Shown here piece by piece: positions 24,901-36,277 of a DNA stretch of 64,000 nucleotides. Origin of the DNA: Phallusia mammillata (taxonomy: Eukaryota > Chordata > Ascidiacea > Phlebobranchia > Ascidiidae); assembly GCA_003260075.1 (NCBI GenBank), contig QLIY01000712.1:1-64000 (forward strand), given 5' to 3'. The notes beneath the pieces were generated by a model. It saw nothing but the letters and a program-made list of their open reading frames with translations. It made no database searches and was not told where the DNA came from. How positions within the stretch are numbered: position 1 is the first letter of the stretch; every line of letters starts with the position of its first letter. Both the position numbers and the translations under genes were made by a program.

Positions 24901-25802
24901 AAGATTTCAGTACGCCAGGCCTATTGAAGACGTTGCACCGAATTAGCCGGTCACTATGTCTGCACCGACGCTTCGGGGCTGATCCCAGCTATTGATCTAT
25001 GTCTGAACCGAATACAAGATTAAACTAAGCTAGCTTGACAACAGGTAAGGTGTAAAACAACGTACGACTTTCCGAAGTAAGCAGATGATTCCTCAGAGAT
25101 TTGCTCTGACGAGAAGAGCAGACTCTTCAACACATAACCTTGTACTCCAAGAGTCAACGCACGAGGACCAGGCTGTGAACAAAACAAGTGTTATGCTCAC
25201 TGTTTAAGTATGTTTCTTGTTCACAGAAACACAAGCAATAAATTTGAATAAAGTGTTATTCAGCTAGCCAATCCTCGAAACAATAAAATTAAGGGAACAT
25301 CTTTAACATCTTTTTTATTGCATCAAGACACTCATCAATATATCTACCACAAAGTTGTAAACGGGAGCATAATTAAGGATCCGAACTTGAAGGTTAAAAA
25401 AATACAAAAACCCGACCCGAAATGAAATCATGACAAAAAATGTGGCATAATCAAATCAGGCCAGAACCAAGCCCTTGGTATTTAAACTCGATCCCACCTA
25501 CACTTACCGAAGAAGCATCCAACCCATATGGGATCTTTGATTTGGGTTCGCGAAATGCGAAGTGGAATTTCTTCCAGTCCGTGGTGAAAGATTGTGTAGC
25601 ATAGCCAAGAACGACAGCTCGTAAGTTCTGCGCCACACGAAACATAGGTAAACAATGCGGTAAGTTAAGAAACACAATCTGTACCTACACGAGCTGTGGC
25701 AAGCTCCACAGGAAAACCAACGATACGGGTTTGTGTTTGAGGTCCTTTCAACGGCACTTTAAAATCGTCAGTATTCCGTTTTGGCACTGTAATTGTCGGC
25801 GG
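21908..25802 (-). CDS. MINDY4/MINDY4B-like protein, catalytically inactive (5' end unresolved)
   Basis: Exons on the minus strand: 25689-25802, 25508-25627, 25069-25172, 24555-24765, 24423-24488, 24219-24353, 23333-23506, 22452-22632 and 21908-22071 (stop), all in phase, 422 codons. The order follows the MINDY-4 catalytic domain: SFTTDWKKFHFAF and PYGL; VQGYVLKSLLF; DAFVDIIWKC and DGFTEK; GGVLLLYSMVLSRT; ALVNLVLTGNA; GRSDIGFL; LKTPSFPIWM; and the C-terminal FTKWPGADVDWNG. MINDY enzymes cleave K48-linked polyubiquitin. Here the catalytic Cys motif GGPCG reads PGPRA, and the catalytic His position in the SHFSILF-like segment reads GTFGIIF. It should therefore be a pseudo-deubiquitinase, as described for vertebrate MINDY4B. 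The join from 24219 to 23506 uses a GC donor. Upstream coding (about 25870-26105) is likely but its phase could not be settled. Confidence 0.8.
22101..22120. repeat. (CA)10 microsatellite
   Basis: Ten CA units in the last intron of the MINDY4B-like gene. Confidence 0.95.
23589..23801. mobile_element. hAT-type MITE (213 bp)
   Basis: Left end CAGTGGTCGGCAACC and right end GGTTGCCGACCCCTG are inverted repeats. A perfect 8-bp target duplication, CTTTAGCG, flanks at 23581-23588 and 23802-23809. Intron of the MINDY4B-like gene. Confidence 0.92.
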
Positions 25803-27419
25803 CTGCGTGTGTAGATAAACAGTAATTTAGTACTATTACATGCCTGGTTTATAAACAAAACATTTGCTCACCGGTGACTGAACACGGGGAAGGTTAAATC
25901 TGCAAAGAAATTGCAAACGTTAAGGAGGATTTACTGAGTGAAAAACACAGGTTACTTTACTTACCCATCGTCGAAAAAATTGGCTAACTTTGCTAAATTC
26001 CGACTCTGATTCTTGTTTGCTCTTTGCACTGAAAGCGGCTCTTTCCTCTGCATCATAAACTATACATGTGCAATGCAACTGATTTAAGCAGGAAAAATAA
26101 AACAAACTACTGAATCATTAAAAGACTGGCAACTCAGGTAAGGTACAAGTAAAGCAAGCTGTTATGTATCCGATAAATTTATATCAAACTCAGCAGCATA
26201 TGTATAAGTGCTCAACTAAGTGGGCCCGAGAGCAAGTCAATATTTATCTTAACACAATGTTTCGTCGTGGTTCGCTGCGCCGACCTTCCCGACCCCAAGT
26301 ATTGTTACATCACGAAACCCGATCAGGCTTCTATTGTTAGCGCGAAACATTCGCTCAAGTAAAGTCATGATTTATTGCCAACACAGGCGACATTGTTCAA
26401 TGCGCCAAAAAGGGCGTTAAAAACTCCCCCCCCCCCGACCCCAAGTATTGTTACATCACGAAACCCGATCAGGCTTCTATTGTCAGCGCGAAACATTCGC
26501 TCAAGTAAAGTCATGATTTATTGTCAACACAGGCGACATTGTTCAATGCGCCAAAAAGGGCGGTGAAAACCACAACCAAACCAATGATGCGACTTGCTTC
26601 ATGTCAGTCGGCCAAACCGATTAGCTATGTGACGAAGTTTTTAAGTTAATGACGTTACGTAAACCCAAGCACACTCAACCCTCAGTAACAGGTTTTACAC
26701 ATTTCGAAAAAGTAATAGAATTGGTAACAAGTGTACCGTAACGCAGTAAAAATAAATTTAGGATCATGGTTGAAAGCGGAGCTTTATACCACAGCATGAA
26801 GTAAACCAACTATCCAATACAGCTTATTTGAATATTAAATAGTGCAAAAGATGAAAAACATTAGGAAAATAAGACGAAAATTCGATTAGAAGAATAAAAT
26901 ACGTGTTAATGGCCCTGCCAAATCACACAGCACCAATAAATACGTAAAACAAGTTATTTGGGGTTTGTTTTTAGGTGATTTCGACTTAATTCTTTATCTG
27001 ACTTAGCGAGGTACACAAATATGTTTCGGGAAAAACAGACAGCTTGAAAAACGTTGCACGAAAAAAACACAATGGAAAGTAAACGGTTATGGAAAATTTA
27101 AGTGCGATGCAAAGATGTTGTTTCGAGTACGATACAGAGGTTAAAAATCTGCTGTAGCTTCACCGACCAGTGGAAACAATTGGTGCACACAGTTGTAAGT
27201 TTGCAAGGCATATATAATAAAGTTCTCATTAAAAAATGCATGATTTGTCAGGAAAAAGTTCACATTTCATATGAGGAGCGATACAGCTACAAAATAGCGA
27301 AATTAACTTAACGTTCTCGATATAATAGGTACAAGAACAGTGGCAAAAAACATTGATAAATAAAAAAGAAAAGAGCAAGACGAGCCATGTACTGCATATA
27401 TCGAAATAACCAACGCAGT
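25803..27419. other. region between CHPF-like and MINDY4B-like genes, with poly-C-separated duplication
   Basis: The likely 5' exons of the MINDY4B-like gene lie near 25870-26105. A direct duplication, 26291-26425 and 26437-26571, is separated by eleven C at 26426-26436 and differs at only a few positions. The rest shows no recognisable gene. Confidence 0.6.
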
Positions 27420-30400
27420 TTATCGCTGGATCCAGCTCGATGCTAGCTGTACGTGCCTTTCCGCTTCTTCACAAGTGCTCTGTTCCTCTTTGGCCAGTTC
27501 ATTCACATGACAGTCTCTCTCGTGCCACCTAACGGACAAGGAATGCTCGGGCGCGCGAAAAACATCGAGGCCGGAAGTGAGTGCTTTCTCGAACAGATCT
27601 TCACCACTGCACGAGAAAGTACAATACATAATAAATTGAACTGGAGATGATTACATATTACGTGTTGAAAGAGTATCAAAACTTTAGCTGTTAATAATTG
27701 TATCTCACTTCTTGAAAACCGGTTTTAAAAAATTATGTTTTAAGCCCAAATGGTAGTTTTGTATGCGTACTTCGATTTTGCTCAAAAATAAAATGGTCCG
27801 CGATATTATTTTTACTGGGGCGGTGGTCCATGGCCTGAAACAGGTTGAGAACCACTGCACTAGAGTTACGACAAATTTCGTATAGTGTGTTAAACGGCTG
27901 CTTTGCGCACTTTATCGCAGATTCCTAAGTGGATTTAGCAACAACTCGGTTAAAAAGCTCTGCATTTCATGACAAAGAACACATCTTGAAAATATGAATA
28001 ATGTCACATAAAACCAGCAACATCTTTCACAGCCTACCTGGCAAACGCTTCGCCCCCGCACGCTCGTATTAGATCCTGCTTGTATCCACAAAATAAACTG
28101 TAATCAAATGATCTCCAAAATCCCGAAGTTTTTGACACCTCTTCACCTTCCTGTAAAGTTTGCAGCGTTACCGGATTTTTAAAACTTAATATAATGTATT
28201 ACTGTAGTGAAATTGATTACCGTATTTTCCAGACGTTGAAAAGGTGCAGGGAAATACAACTGCTCGCCGGGAATGGTGTTTAAACGTGCATGGTGGAGAA
28301 ATTCAGGTTGCATCTATTTAACAACATGAAAGACGTTTGTTGTATGTATATTTTACAAATGCAACGCCACGTTTATGAGTACATTACATTTGCTATGATA
28401 CCGGTGTGCGGAAACGCGCAGGTTATTGGTACAGAATGATGTGTTTATATTGGGCGCTACACTGGGCCTAAGGATAACATTTAATGACAATACAAGTGTT
28501 TTTCAATGTCACATTGTTAATGTTGGAGCTAGTCAAGATGAGTGCAATTATGTGGTAGAAAGGTTGGTCTGGTTTGTTAGTAAACAAAACGTCACTGCGT
28601 GGCTTAGAGACATTGTCCAGCACTCCTACAAATGGAAAGATGTGTTTTTTCTACAAGACTTTCTCATGGTCTGAGAAAGTGGCCCTCTATTCTTATTTGC
28701 TTGGCTAAAGGCTGATCAAAAAATATATAAAAGTATGTTTGGTACATACCAGCATAAAAAGGTTTGTTGAACATATAAGAGTGTCAGCAGGCAGAGCTCT
28801 GACAGCCAATGCCACACCTTCAATGTGAGAAAAGGGTTTGTTACCACCATTGATCCACCTATGAAAGCAATAAATCATAAACCCAGCACACACAATAAAC
28901 ATTACATAAAATGAGTTAATATACTAATCAACCCTTGATATGTTTATTCTCCAAGGAGTGCCTACATTGATATCACACATGTACAGTTTGGTTTCACACC
29001 TGAGTGATAACTCTGGGTACTTCTGCTTGTACAAGTTTAGTAGCTTTAGAGTTTCAGATTTTTTCTCATCGAAGTTGCTGGGAGGATCAGTCTTGGTTTG
29101 GTACAAAACAACAAGAAGTGCTACATTTTGTGCTCGGTCCACAGACATGCAAGACTGGAAAAATAAGAAATTTTGTCTATACACACATGTTTTCATGTTC
29201 TGTTCGTCATAGAAAAACCATGGTGGATTGACAAACACCAGAATTTGATGCATTTTTATGAGACATAAAATCCTAATGAAATGAAACTTCCATAAGATAA
29301 ATAGTAACCTGTTCAAACATTTGCATAAATTCTTTGAAATCCATTGAGCCATCTTGTAGTGGAAGAATAAAGTTGACTTTGACATTAGGGGCAAATTGTG
29401 TTTTGATTGATCTCATTCTGTCATATGGCTGATCAAAACTGACAGTTGCAATCTGCATCCACAATAAACATTTTTTTTTCAAATTGAAATGTACACAAAA
29501 AATGTAAACTTACATCCTCATCATTTTGTTGAATATCAACCATGTATTGATAACCAACACCTGGTACAACACGACGAAAAATAGTGCTGGTTTTCAGTAC
29601 CAAGTCTGTGCCATATTTCACCTAAAAAGTTAATAACAACATCAGTCAAATGTTAAAATATTGAGGAGAAGTCTTGAAATGGTAAAATGGCAGTAAATAG
29701 TGGGGATAGTGAAATGTGTATCTCACAAAGTGTTTACCTTTGCTTTCTCAAGGGCCATTGCTTTGACCTTATCCAGCACAATTTCATCAGACTTTGTTAA
29801 TGTACGACTAGGCTCTGCTTCATCAGTGGAATAAACCAAAGTTGGAGATCTTTCATTGGTTTCAATCCGTTCCCACGAAATCACATCACCATGCTGATAT
29901 CTGCAAAATATTAGAATTGTTTCTTGCCATTGATAAAATCTGAAAAAACGTTTATGAATGCCTACTTGTTTTCATTTCCATGGCGGCCGAGAATAAGCCT
30001 GTCATCTGCCATTCCCCCTTCCTTTACCAAAACTCGGTCCATGCTTTGTATGATATTGTGGTAATATTCATTGAGCCTTTAAGTATATCAACAGTAAAAT
30101 TGGGACATAGAATTAGAAAATATAAAGTTGAAAGAACTTACATAGCTGTTTCATTTAGCCTTTGTGACAGCGAGAAGTGGTGGACTCTATAAAAGGCAGT
30201 AGAGTCTTGCATTGGGTGAATTGAAATGCTGTCCTTGTAAGGATTATCCTCAGAGTAGGGATCGATTAGCTCGGTTCCTCCAAGATCATAAAACAAATTC
30301 TAAACATGTAAGTAAGGTAATTAAGCTTGTCACCATAAAAAGCATGTAAAAGAAAATTTGTCTTTTACCTTTGTGGAAAATACACAAGTCATGTTAAGAA

Positions 30401-32339
30401 ATCTGAGGGCACAGCGGGCGAACTGAAGACCTGATGGAGTGCTGCTGCTTTGATACTCACTCTGACACACAGTAATATGAGGACACATTTTCTGAAGAGC
30501 GTGTCTACTGAGAACAAACCCAGGACCGGTTGAACAATAGTGGTCAGGATCATTAGTGTATTGCTTGTCTGCAATATCCGTCACAATTTTGTGTCCTATA
30601 TATAAAACATTGTTGATGAAAAAATCAATTTGGCAGAATAACAGTACAGTTTTCAAATGAAATAAAAATGAAATAAAACTAATGTTCCATTTTTGGCAAA
30701 AGTTGACATTTTTACCAATTGCTTTTATATGTCAGAAAAAACAAACAAGCTCACCTATCCACAAAGTGTGTGAATCATCTAGTCGTTTCGTAAAGTTAAG
30801 TAGAAAGGGTAAACGAACATAAGTGTTGCTGTTTACAATAAAAAAATGATGGTGGGTGTCAATATGCTCACTGCACAGATTGTTGATTACTTCATACAGC
30901 ATTGCTGCTGATATTTCACGAGGACTTTTTGATGCCACTGTGACAAATACAGCATGATCAGTAACCCTAGAGAAAGTTATAAACTGCAAAAACATTTTAT
31001 AAGTACCTGAGACATGGTAATTTTTAATGTCAGCAGATTTAGCAATGTCAACTCCCATTGGTGAATACACGCCAATATCTCCAAATCCTTTGGTCACCCA
31101 ATCTTAATAGAAGACATAGTAAAAAGTTATTTTACAACTGCCAAAGTTAAAATAATTCATACCTTAACAGGAAAAATACTGCTTAGAAAAAAACAAAAAA
31201 CAAACTTACCATTGCCATATGTTTTTCCAATTAGTGGTATAAAAGTAGATGTAATGGCAGAGGGATTGACAATGGCAATGTACACCTTTTTCTTCAGTTT
31301 CAGTTCTTGAGTTAGATAGCCAGGAATGTGCACAGGTGTCAGATTCATCTCCCAAGCAGGATTCTGAGGTACATGAAACAGAACTGAATGAAAAGTTTTG
31401 GTCATGTATGCCGAAATGTGTTACCTCGATTGATGGGATGTCAGCTTGAACCTCAATGGGTATTGTCATGTTACCTACATCTTGGTTGTTTGCATTTGAG
31501 CTGTCTTGTAAGAACTTTCTTTCAATCACCTTTTGATCCTCAACTGTTAAACAAAACATTAGTTGCAAGCTCTTTTTCAAATTATTGTCAAAAAATATTG
31601 TGTGGTTAACAATTTTGTATTTCTTTAAAGAACGATTTAAGCCTAAAAGTTTTGTAGATAAAACTATTTTATTTCTTTACCAAGTTATAAGTTGTCTAGT
31701 TTCAGGAAACAAAACCATATTTATTTACCATGAAATTCCCTTTGCTGCTCGCGAGAATCAATATGAGCTATGTTTCCTCGCTCCTTCAAATTTACTTTAT
31801 CATGATGTGTATCTGTCCAGAACTGGTTAAACAAGGCAGGCGATTCAAACACCAAAAATAAAACGATTGATATCAATATCCCACAAGCAATGCCGAAACA
31901 AAATGGGACAAAATTATGTCCGAAACAACTCTTGTTTGCCTTCATGTTCTGTAAAACATAAATGAGCGCTATATAGACCACAAATATAAACCAGTATTGC
32001 TCTTCCAGTAGTTTTGTTATAAATAATCGACGTTTCAACGTCCGGTATAATTAAACAGGCTTAAAGAGCAATATTCATTTACTTTATACATTATGCCTGG
32101 CAGCAATAGCTTATTTTTCACTACAAATATTACACACATATTCACATAATCATAATCATCACTTTATGTATAAATATAAAGCTAGTGCGCGTAACAACAA
32201 AAACTTAAACACAACTTACCCTCACAGCAGAAAAAACAATCACCGTTACCGTCGTGTAAACAACTTCCAGATTCGTGGCAAATTTTCGGATGAGCATTTT
32301 AGAAAACTTCCATTGCGGGTATTTCCATAAATTTAACAT
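27420..32339 (-). CDS. chondroitin polymerising factor-like glycosyltransferase
   Basis: Fifteen exons: 32220-32339, 31729-31948, 31425-31543, 31210-31363, 30755-31102, 30369-30595, 30142-30299, 29738-29900, 29514-29621, 29309-29452, 29000-29154, 28750-28858, 28221-28313, 28038-28150, 27420-27606. All phases agree; 805 residues. It is a Golgi type II membrane protein with the anchor in exon 2 (FCFGIACGILISIVLFLVF); an alternative start at MKANKS there is possible. The N-terminal beta-1,3-glycosyltransferase-like half includes HHHFFIVNSNTYV and STGPGFVLSR. The C-terminal half has PEFLHHARLNTIPGEQLYFP, SGFWRSFDYSLFCGYKQDL and GEDLFEKALTSGLDVFRA. Chondroitin synthases and CHPF together polymerise the GlcUA/GalNAc backbone. 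Both positions where chondroitin synthases carry DXD metal motifs are degenerate here (NSN; CSTN), so it is assigned to the CHPF group as a probable accessory subunit. Confidence 0.9.
27785..27861. mobile_element. right-end fragment of a hAT-like MITE
   Basis: GGTCCATGGCC and GGTTGAGAACCACTG at 27830-27861 match the right ends of the other hAT MITEs. No left end was found. It lies in the last intron of the CHPF-like gene. Confidence 0.45.
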
Positions 32340-32984
32340 GGTCAATGTTTGAAAATATTTTTTGATGAATCACAACAAGCAGGCGAAATTAAAATTATTG
32401 TTTTGTTTAACTATCTTTAAGTTTGATTGCAAGTCCAACAAACTGTGAACGAAGATAATGCGAATGTGAATATGCCTCTTCCTTCCCCAGACCCAGACCC
32501 CAAGACCTCACCTTCGCACCTCTAGCGCTGCAAGGTGTTTGACCAACATAAACTGGCTTCCACCGATATGTTTTTAGCAAGGATTCACGTTCTCAAATCA
32601 GAGAATTTTGTGCCGTGACACCAGTTCGTAATGCAATGGTGAAATGGAGCGGATACTACATTAAACTAAAAATCGGTAACATTTTGTTTTTAATAATCTA
32701 TGTGTTGTAATATTCCGAGCCTCGGCTACCACAAAACATGTAGCAGAAGTTTTATAGCGGACTAAGTGCAAGAAAATGTGATCCGAAATAAAGTATTATT
32801 CCGGTTCTTTTTTAAATAGTTGTGGAAAACCTCCATTAGTCACGTCACGGTTGACTAGCCCACATATCCAAGGCCGGTAACCGCGCTCGTGTATCTTCGT
32901 TTTCCACTTAGTCAGTGTTTGTTTGAAAACTGTTATGACTAAATGCAACAATACGAGTAATGCATTAAGTCGAAACAATTTAAG
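32340..32984. promoter_or_regulatory. shared upstream region of divergent CHPF-like and SEH1 genes
   Basis: The two start codons are 645 bases apart and point away from each other, so both promoters must lie here. No specific motif was recognised. Confidence 0.45.
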
Positions 32985-34758
32985 ATGGATGGTTGCAATG
33001 CATTAGATCAAATTTACATGGTTAAACGAATAAATTCGGAACACAAGGATCTTCTTCATGATGTCTCATTCGATTTCTTCGGAAAACGAATGGCAACTTG
33101 TTCCAGCGACCAAAGCGTTAAGGTTGGCAATTTATCTTTAAGTAAATTTTCTGCAGATAGTATGAATATTTTTGTTTCAAGATTTGGGATGTAGATGAAA
33201 ATGGTGAGTGGCATTGCACAGCAAGCTGGAAAACTCACAGTGCTTCAGTTTGGAAAGTAACATGGGCCCACCCTGAATTTGGTCAGGTTTTAGCTACTTG
33301 TTCATTTGATAGGACTGCGGCAATTTGGGAAGAAACAGGTGGGTAAATGTTTTTTTAAGTGAGTTTTGTTTAAGAGGAGGTAATATGTGAGATATCATCT
33401 GTTGTCACAGTTGTTGAGAATTCATCCTCACAGACTGAAAGAGTTTGGGTAAGGGACACTTTTTAGTTCTATGTTTTGTTTACCTGACCAATGCCATATG
33501 TCGACAGGTACATAAAGTGAGCTTAGTTGACAGTAGGACTTCTGTTAAAGATGTAAAGTTTGCACCAAAACATCTCGGACTTCAGTTGGTAGGAAAGATT
33601 AAACTTTTGAAAACAACTTACAGGAATCCTAATTTATTTGGTTTAATAACAGGCAACCTGTTCTTCAAATGGAATCATAAGAATTTATGAAGCTCCGGAT
33701 GTGATGAATCTGACACATTGGTCATTACAAAACCAAATTCAATGCAAGATATCGTGCAGTTGCCTTTCTTGGAATCCCTCAACGTTTGTACATTTTTAAT
33801 CACACAAACTTAAATGCAAAACTGTCAATTTTATTGAGATTTTGTTTGTAGTCATAGAAACCACTTGCCCATGATTGCTGTGGGCAGTGATGATCCTTCA
33901 TCATCTGGTGGTGGAAAAGTGTTTATTTTTGAATACAATGACCAAACTAGGTAATTTTGTACGCTGTGAGTTTGAATATGAGCGATGTTTGAATAAAAAC
34001 ATTGTTTGACTTTCAGAGATTGGTCAAAAGTCTTAACAATCATGTCAATGACTGATGCTGTCAGTGATCTGTGTTTTGCTCCTAACCTTGGTCGCAAACA
34101 TCATGTGCTGGCTGTTGCTTCTGAAGATTTGCATATTTTTACTATAAAACCTTCCAGGTTCGACAGAGCAATTTTTTTGTATGCTCAAGTCCTGTAATTC
34201 GTTTTGTTTGTTGTCACCCACATAAACATCTGTTATTATTATTTTTTTGCATTGGATTGTTACCTGTTGTAAAATTGTATATTGTAAAGTGACATTTTTT
34301 CGTAGTAATGAAACTTCAACTTCAAGTGGAACACCACCAACTTACAATCAAGTAGCACATTTCACTGATCACTGCTGCAAGGTTTGTGAGGTTTTTGTTG
34401 TGGTGTTATTTTGTTGTTTGAGTTAATCTAGAGTTATACTTTCTTGCAAGGTTGTAAACGTTGCATGGAATGATCTGGGTACCATTGTTATATCAAGCGG
34501 GGATGATGGCCATGTTTATCTTTGGATGGGTAAGTGTAAGTTTTGTCAATGGAATGTACATCACCAATCAATGTATGTTGTCATGCAGCGAACTACCTTG
34601 GAATTTGGAGGCGGGTTGGTGAGCTAAAGAAGGATTTATCCCCACCAAGTGATATGGCTAGTCCTCCAGTGGAGAAGTCTGATCTCTCTCCCCTGCCAGT
34701 GGACGGAAACAGGTACCAAAGCATGCAGCATATAACCAGTGTTCAACCCCGTCGGTGA
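32985..34758 (+). CDS. SEH1L: nucleoporin SEH1 (SEH1-like WD40 protein)
   Basis: Ten exons: 32985-33122, 33182-33338, 33411-33448, 33508-33588, 33653-33783, 33852-33950, 34017-34157, 34306-34381, 34451-34529 and 34589-34758. All in phase; 369 residues, near the vertebrate length. SEH1 is a WD40 subunit of the nuclear pore Y complex (Nup107-160) and of the GATOR2 complex that controls mTORC1. Diagnostic stretches are [104 protein letters not shown] and [11 protein letters not shown]. The C-terminal tail after ANYLGIWR is short and Ser/Pro-rich, as usual. No breaks. Confidence 0.96.
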
Positions 34759-36277
34759 CTTGCAACGGGATGCCTTTGTCGACTCATGTTGTCGCATAGT
34801 CCCAATTGTAATGTTGTTGTAACAATGTAGGCACATAGGTGCTTCAATATGTAACGTTTTTCGTTTTACCTCGTTTTTTGGTACAATGCGCATGATTTTT
34901 GTACACTAACCAACCATTATGGAATATTTAAGTTTGATAACCAGGCATGCAGGAAATACCTTACAGAATCTTGCCTATGTAATGTCAACTAACACTATAC
35001 CCTTGAGCACATGTTCTGTGCGTAGCTGTGCCATATGTTGCAACTGCCTCCTCCAAAATTCTTGCACTGTAACATTTTCTGTACGTCGTTCTATTATTTG
35101 AAAACAACTCTGCTTATTGCAGTGTTAGGCATAAAAAGCTAAACGAGTGATTCCCAACCATAAAGCAAAAAGTTTTAAACTTGGGGGGAGGAATTTACTT
35201 CAAGTTTTACATGTGATTTGTAGTTAAACACTTAAGCTCTGAGAGCATGACCTGTGAAGTTGATAAAAGAACCAATTTTCAATGATCTTTGTGTGGATTA
35301 GCATCTACTATGTAGCATAATAGGGAGAAATGAGAATGCTTTAAGATGTTAGGGGAGGAATTTATCAAAAAAGGTTGGGAAACACTGAGCTAAGCGAATG
35401 TTTGTGATGTATCGTTGTTGTCATCTGTGTGCCGCCTTTGTTTTTTTGTTTACGCGTTTTCAGTTAACAGTGAACTCATCGCTTAGCAACAATAGTTCTT
35501 TTTTGGCTTTCGTTCGTCTTGCCCAACATGCTTTTTGCAGCGCTTTGTTAATCTAGCAGCTACAATACAAACGATCAAACACATCTTTAGAATTCTGCAT
35601 GGAAGAACAGTTTATTCAACGAGTTCATACAAAATACAAAAAAACGTTCTCTTACGCTGGAACTTTAATTGCAGAATCAACTTCCGTCGCTTCACGCAAG
35701 GGCGGGCTCCGCCAACCGAACGACCGTTGGATCCGAAATTTGCCGGAGCGTATTATTGAGATTACCAAGAGCTGAGACATGCCGAAACATAGGAACTTTG
35801 ACGCAGGACAAACCAGTTAGTGGCTAAACGCGCCTATGTCTTACGATGATAAAGTTCAAATTTGCGATAGTTAAACAATTCAGTTTAGTCCAAAACTGCT
35901 CTGTGCGCGTTCAATAATCATAATTGCAATTCGCAAATGTGTTTTACGCATATATCACGTTAGATATCACAAACAGTGTCATTGTTTGACAATCAAGTGT
36001 ACCATGACGCAACACTCGAGTGTGAATAAGGATTCAGCTACATTTCATGCATTGACGGGCTGATGCAGTCCATTTTATCGTGTCGTATCGCAGTGCTTGT
36101 TTTGCAGTACACAATCATGATCGGTGGTGATTTTATATCAACGAGTTGTGTTAATTTGCAGCAGGACAAAGATAAGTTTTAAAAACCGAATTCACAATTA
36201 GTGCGCTTTTTGTTTGTTCGCTGTTAAAAATTAATTATAGGTGATCGCTAAAAACGAACAAATATCAAACTAGGCCT
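34759..36277. other. convergent intergenic region between SEH1 and receptor gene 3
   Basis: Apart from a hAT MITE at 35145-35387, no gene was recognised. The open frame at 35535-35759 carries no known motif and no supporting splice signals. Confidence 0.5.
35145..35387. mobile_element. hAT-type MITE (243 bp)
   Basis: Inverted ends GAGTGATTCCCAACC and GGTTGGGAAACACTG are flanked by AGCTAAAC (35137-35144) and AGCTAAGC (35388-35395), a target duplication with one mismatch. Confidence 0.82.

Noticed and set aside
27420-28313. First three minus-strand exons as 5' exons of the MINDY4B-like gene
   Set aside because: Their sequence (PEFLHHARLNTIPGEQ, SGLDVFRA) is the C-terminus of a chondroitin synthase/CHPF protein and joins in phase to the exons at 28750-32339, ending in its stop at 27420.
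28426-28674. Plus-strand open frame within the CHPF-like gene
   Set aside because: It lies in an intron between well-supported minus-strand exons 28750-28858 and 28221-28313 and has no known domain.
30755-31102. An intron near 30970-31007 in the CHPF-like gene
   Set aside because: A possible donor and acceptor exist, but splicing them breaks phase while the frame reads straight through.
35535-35759. Plus-strand frame near SEH1
   Set aside because: No family similarity recognised on either strand and no neighbouring exons.
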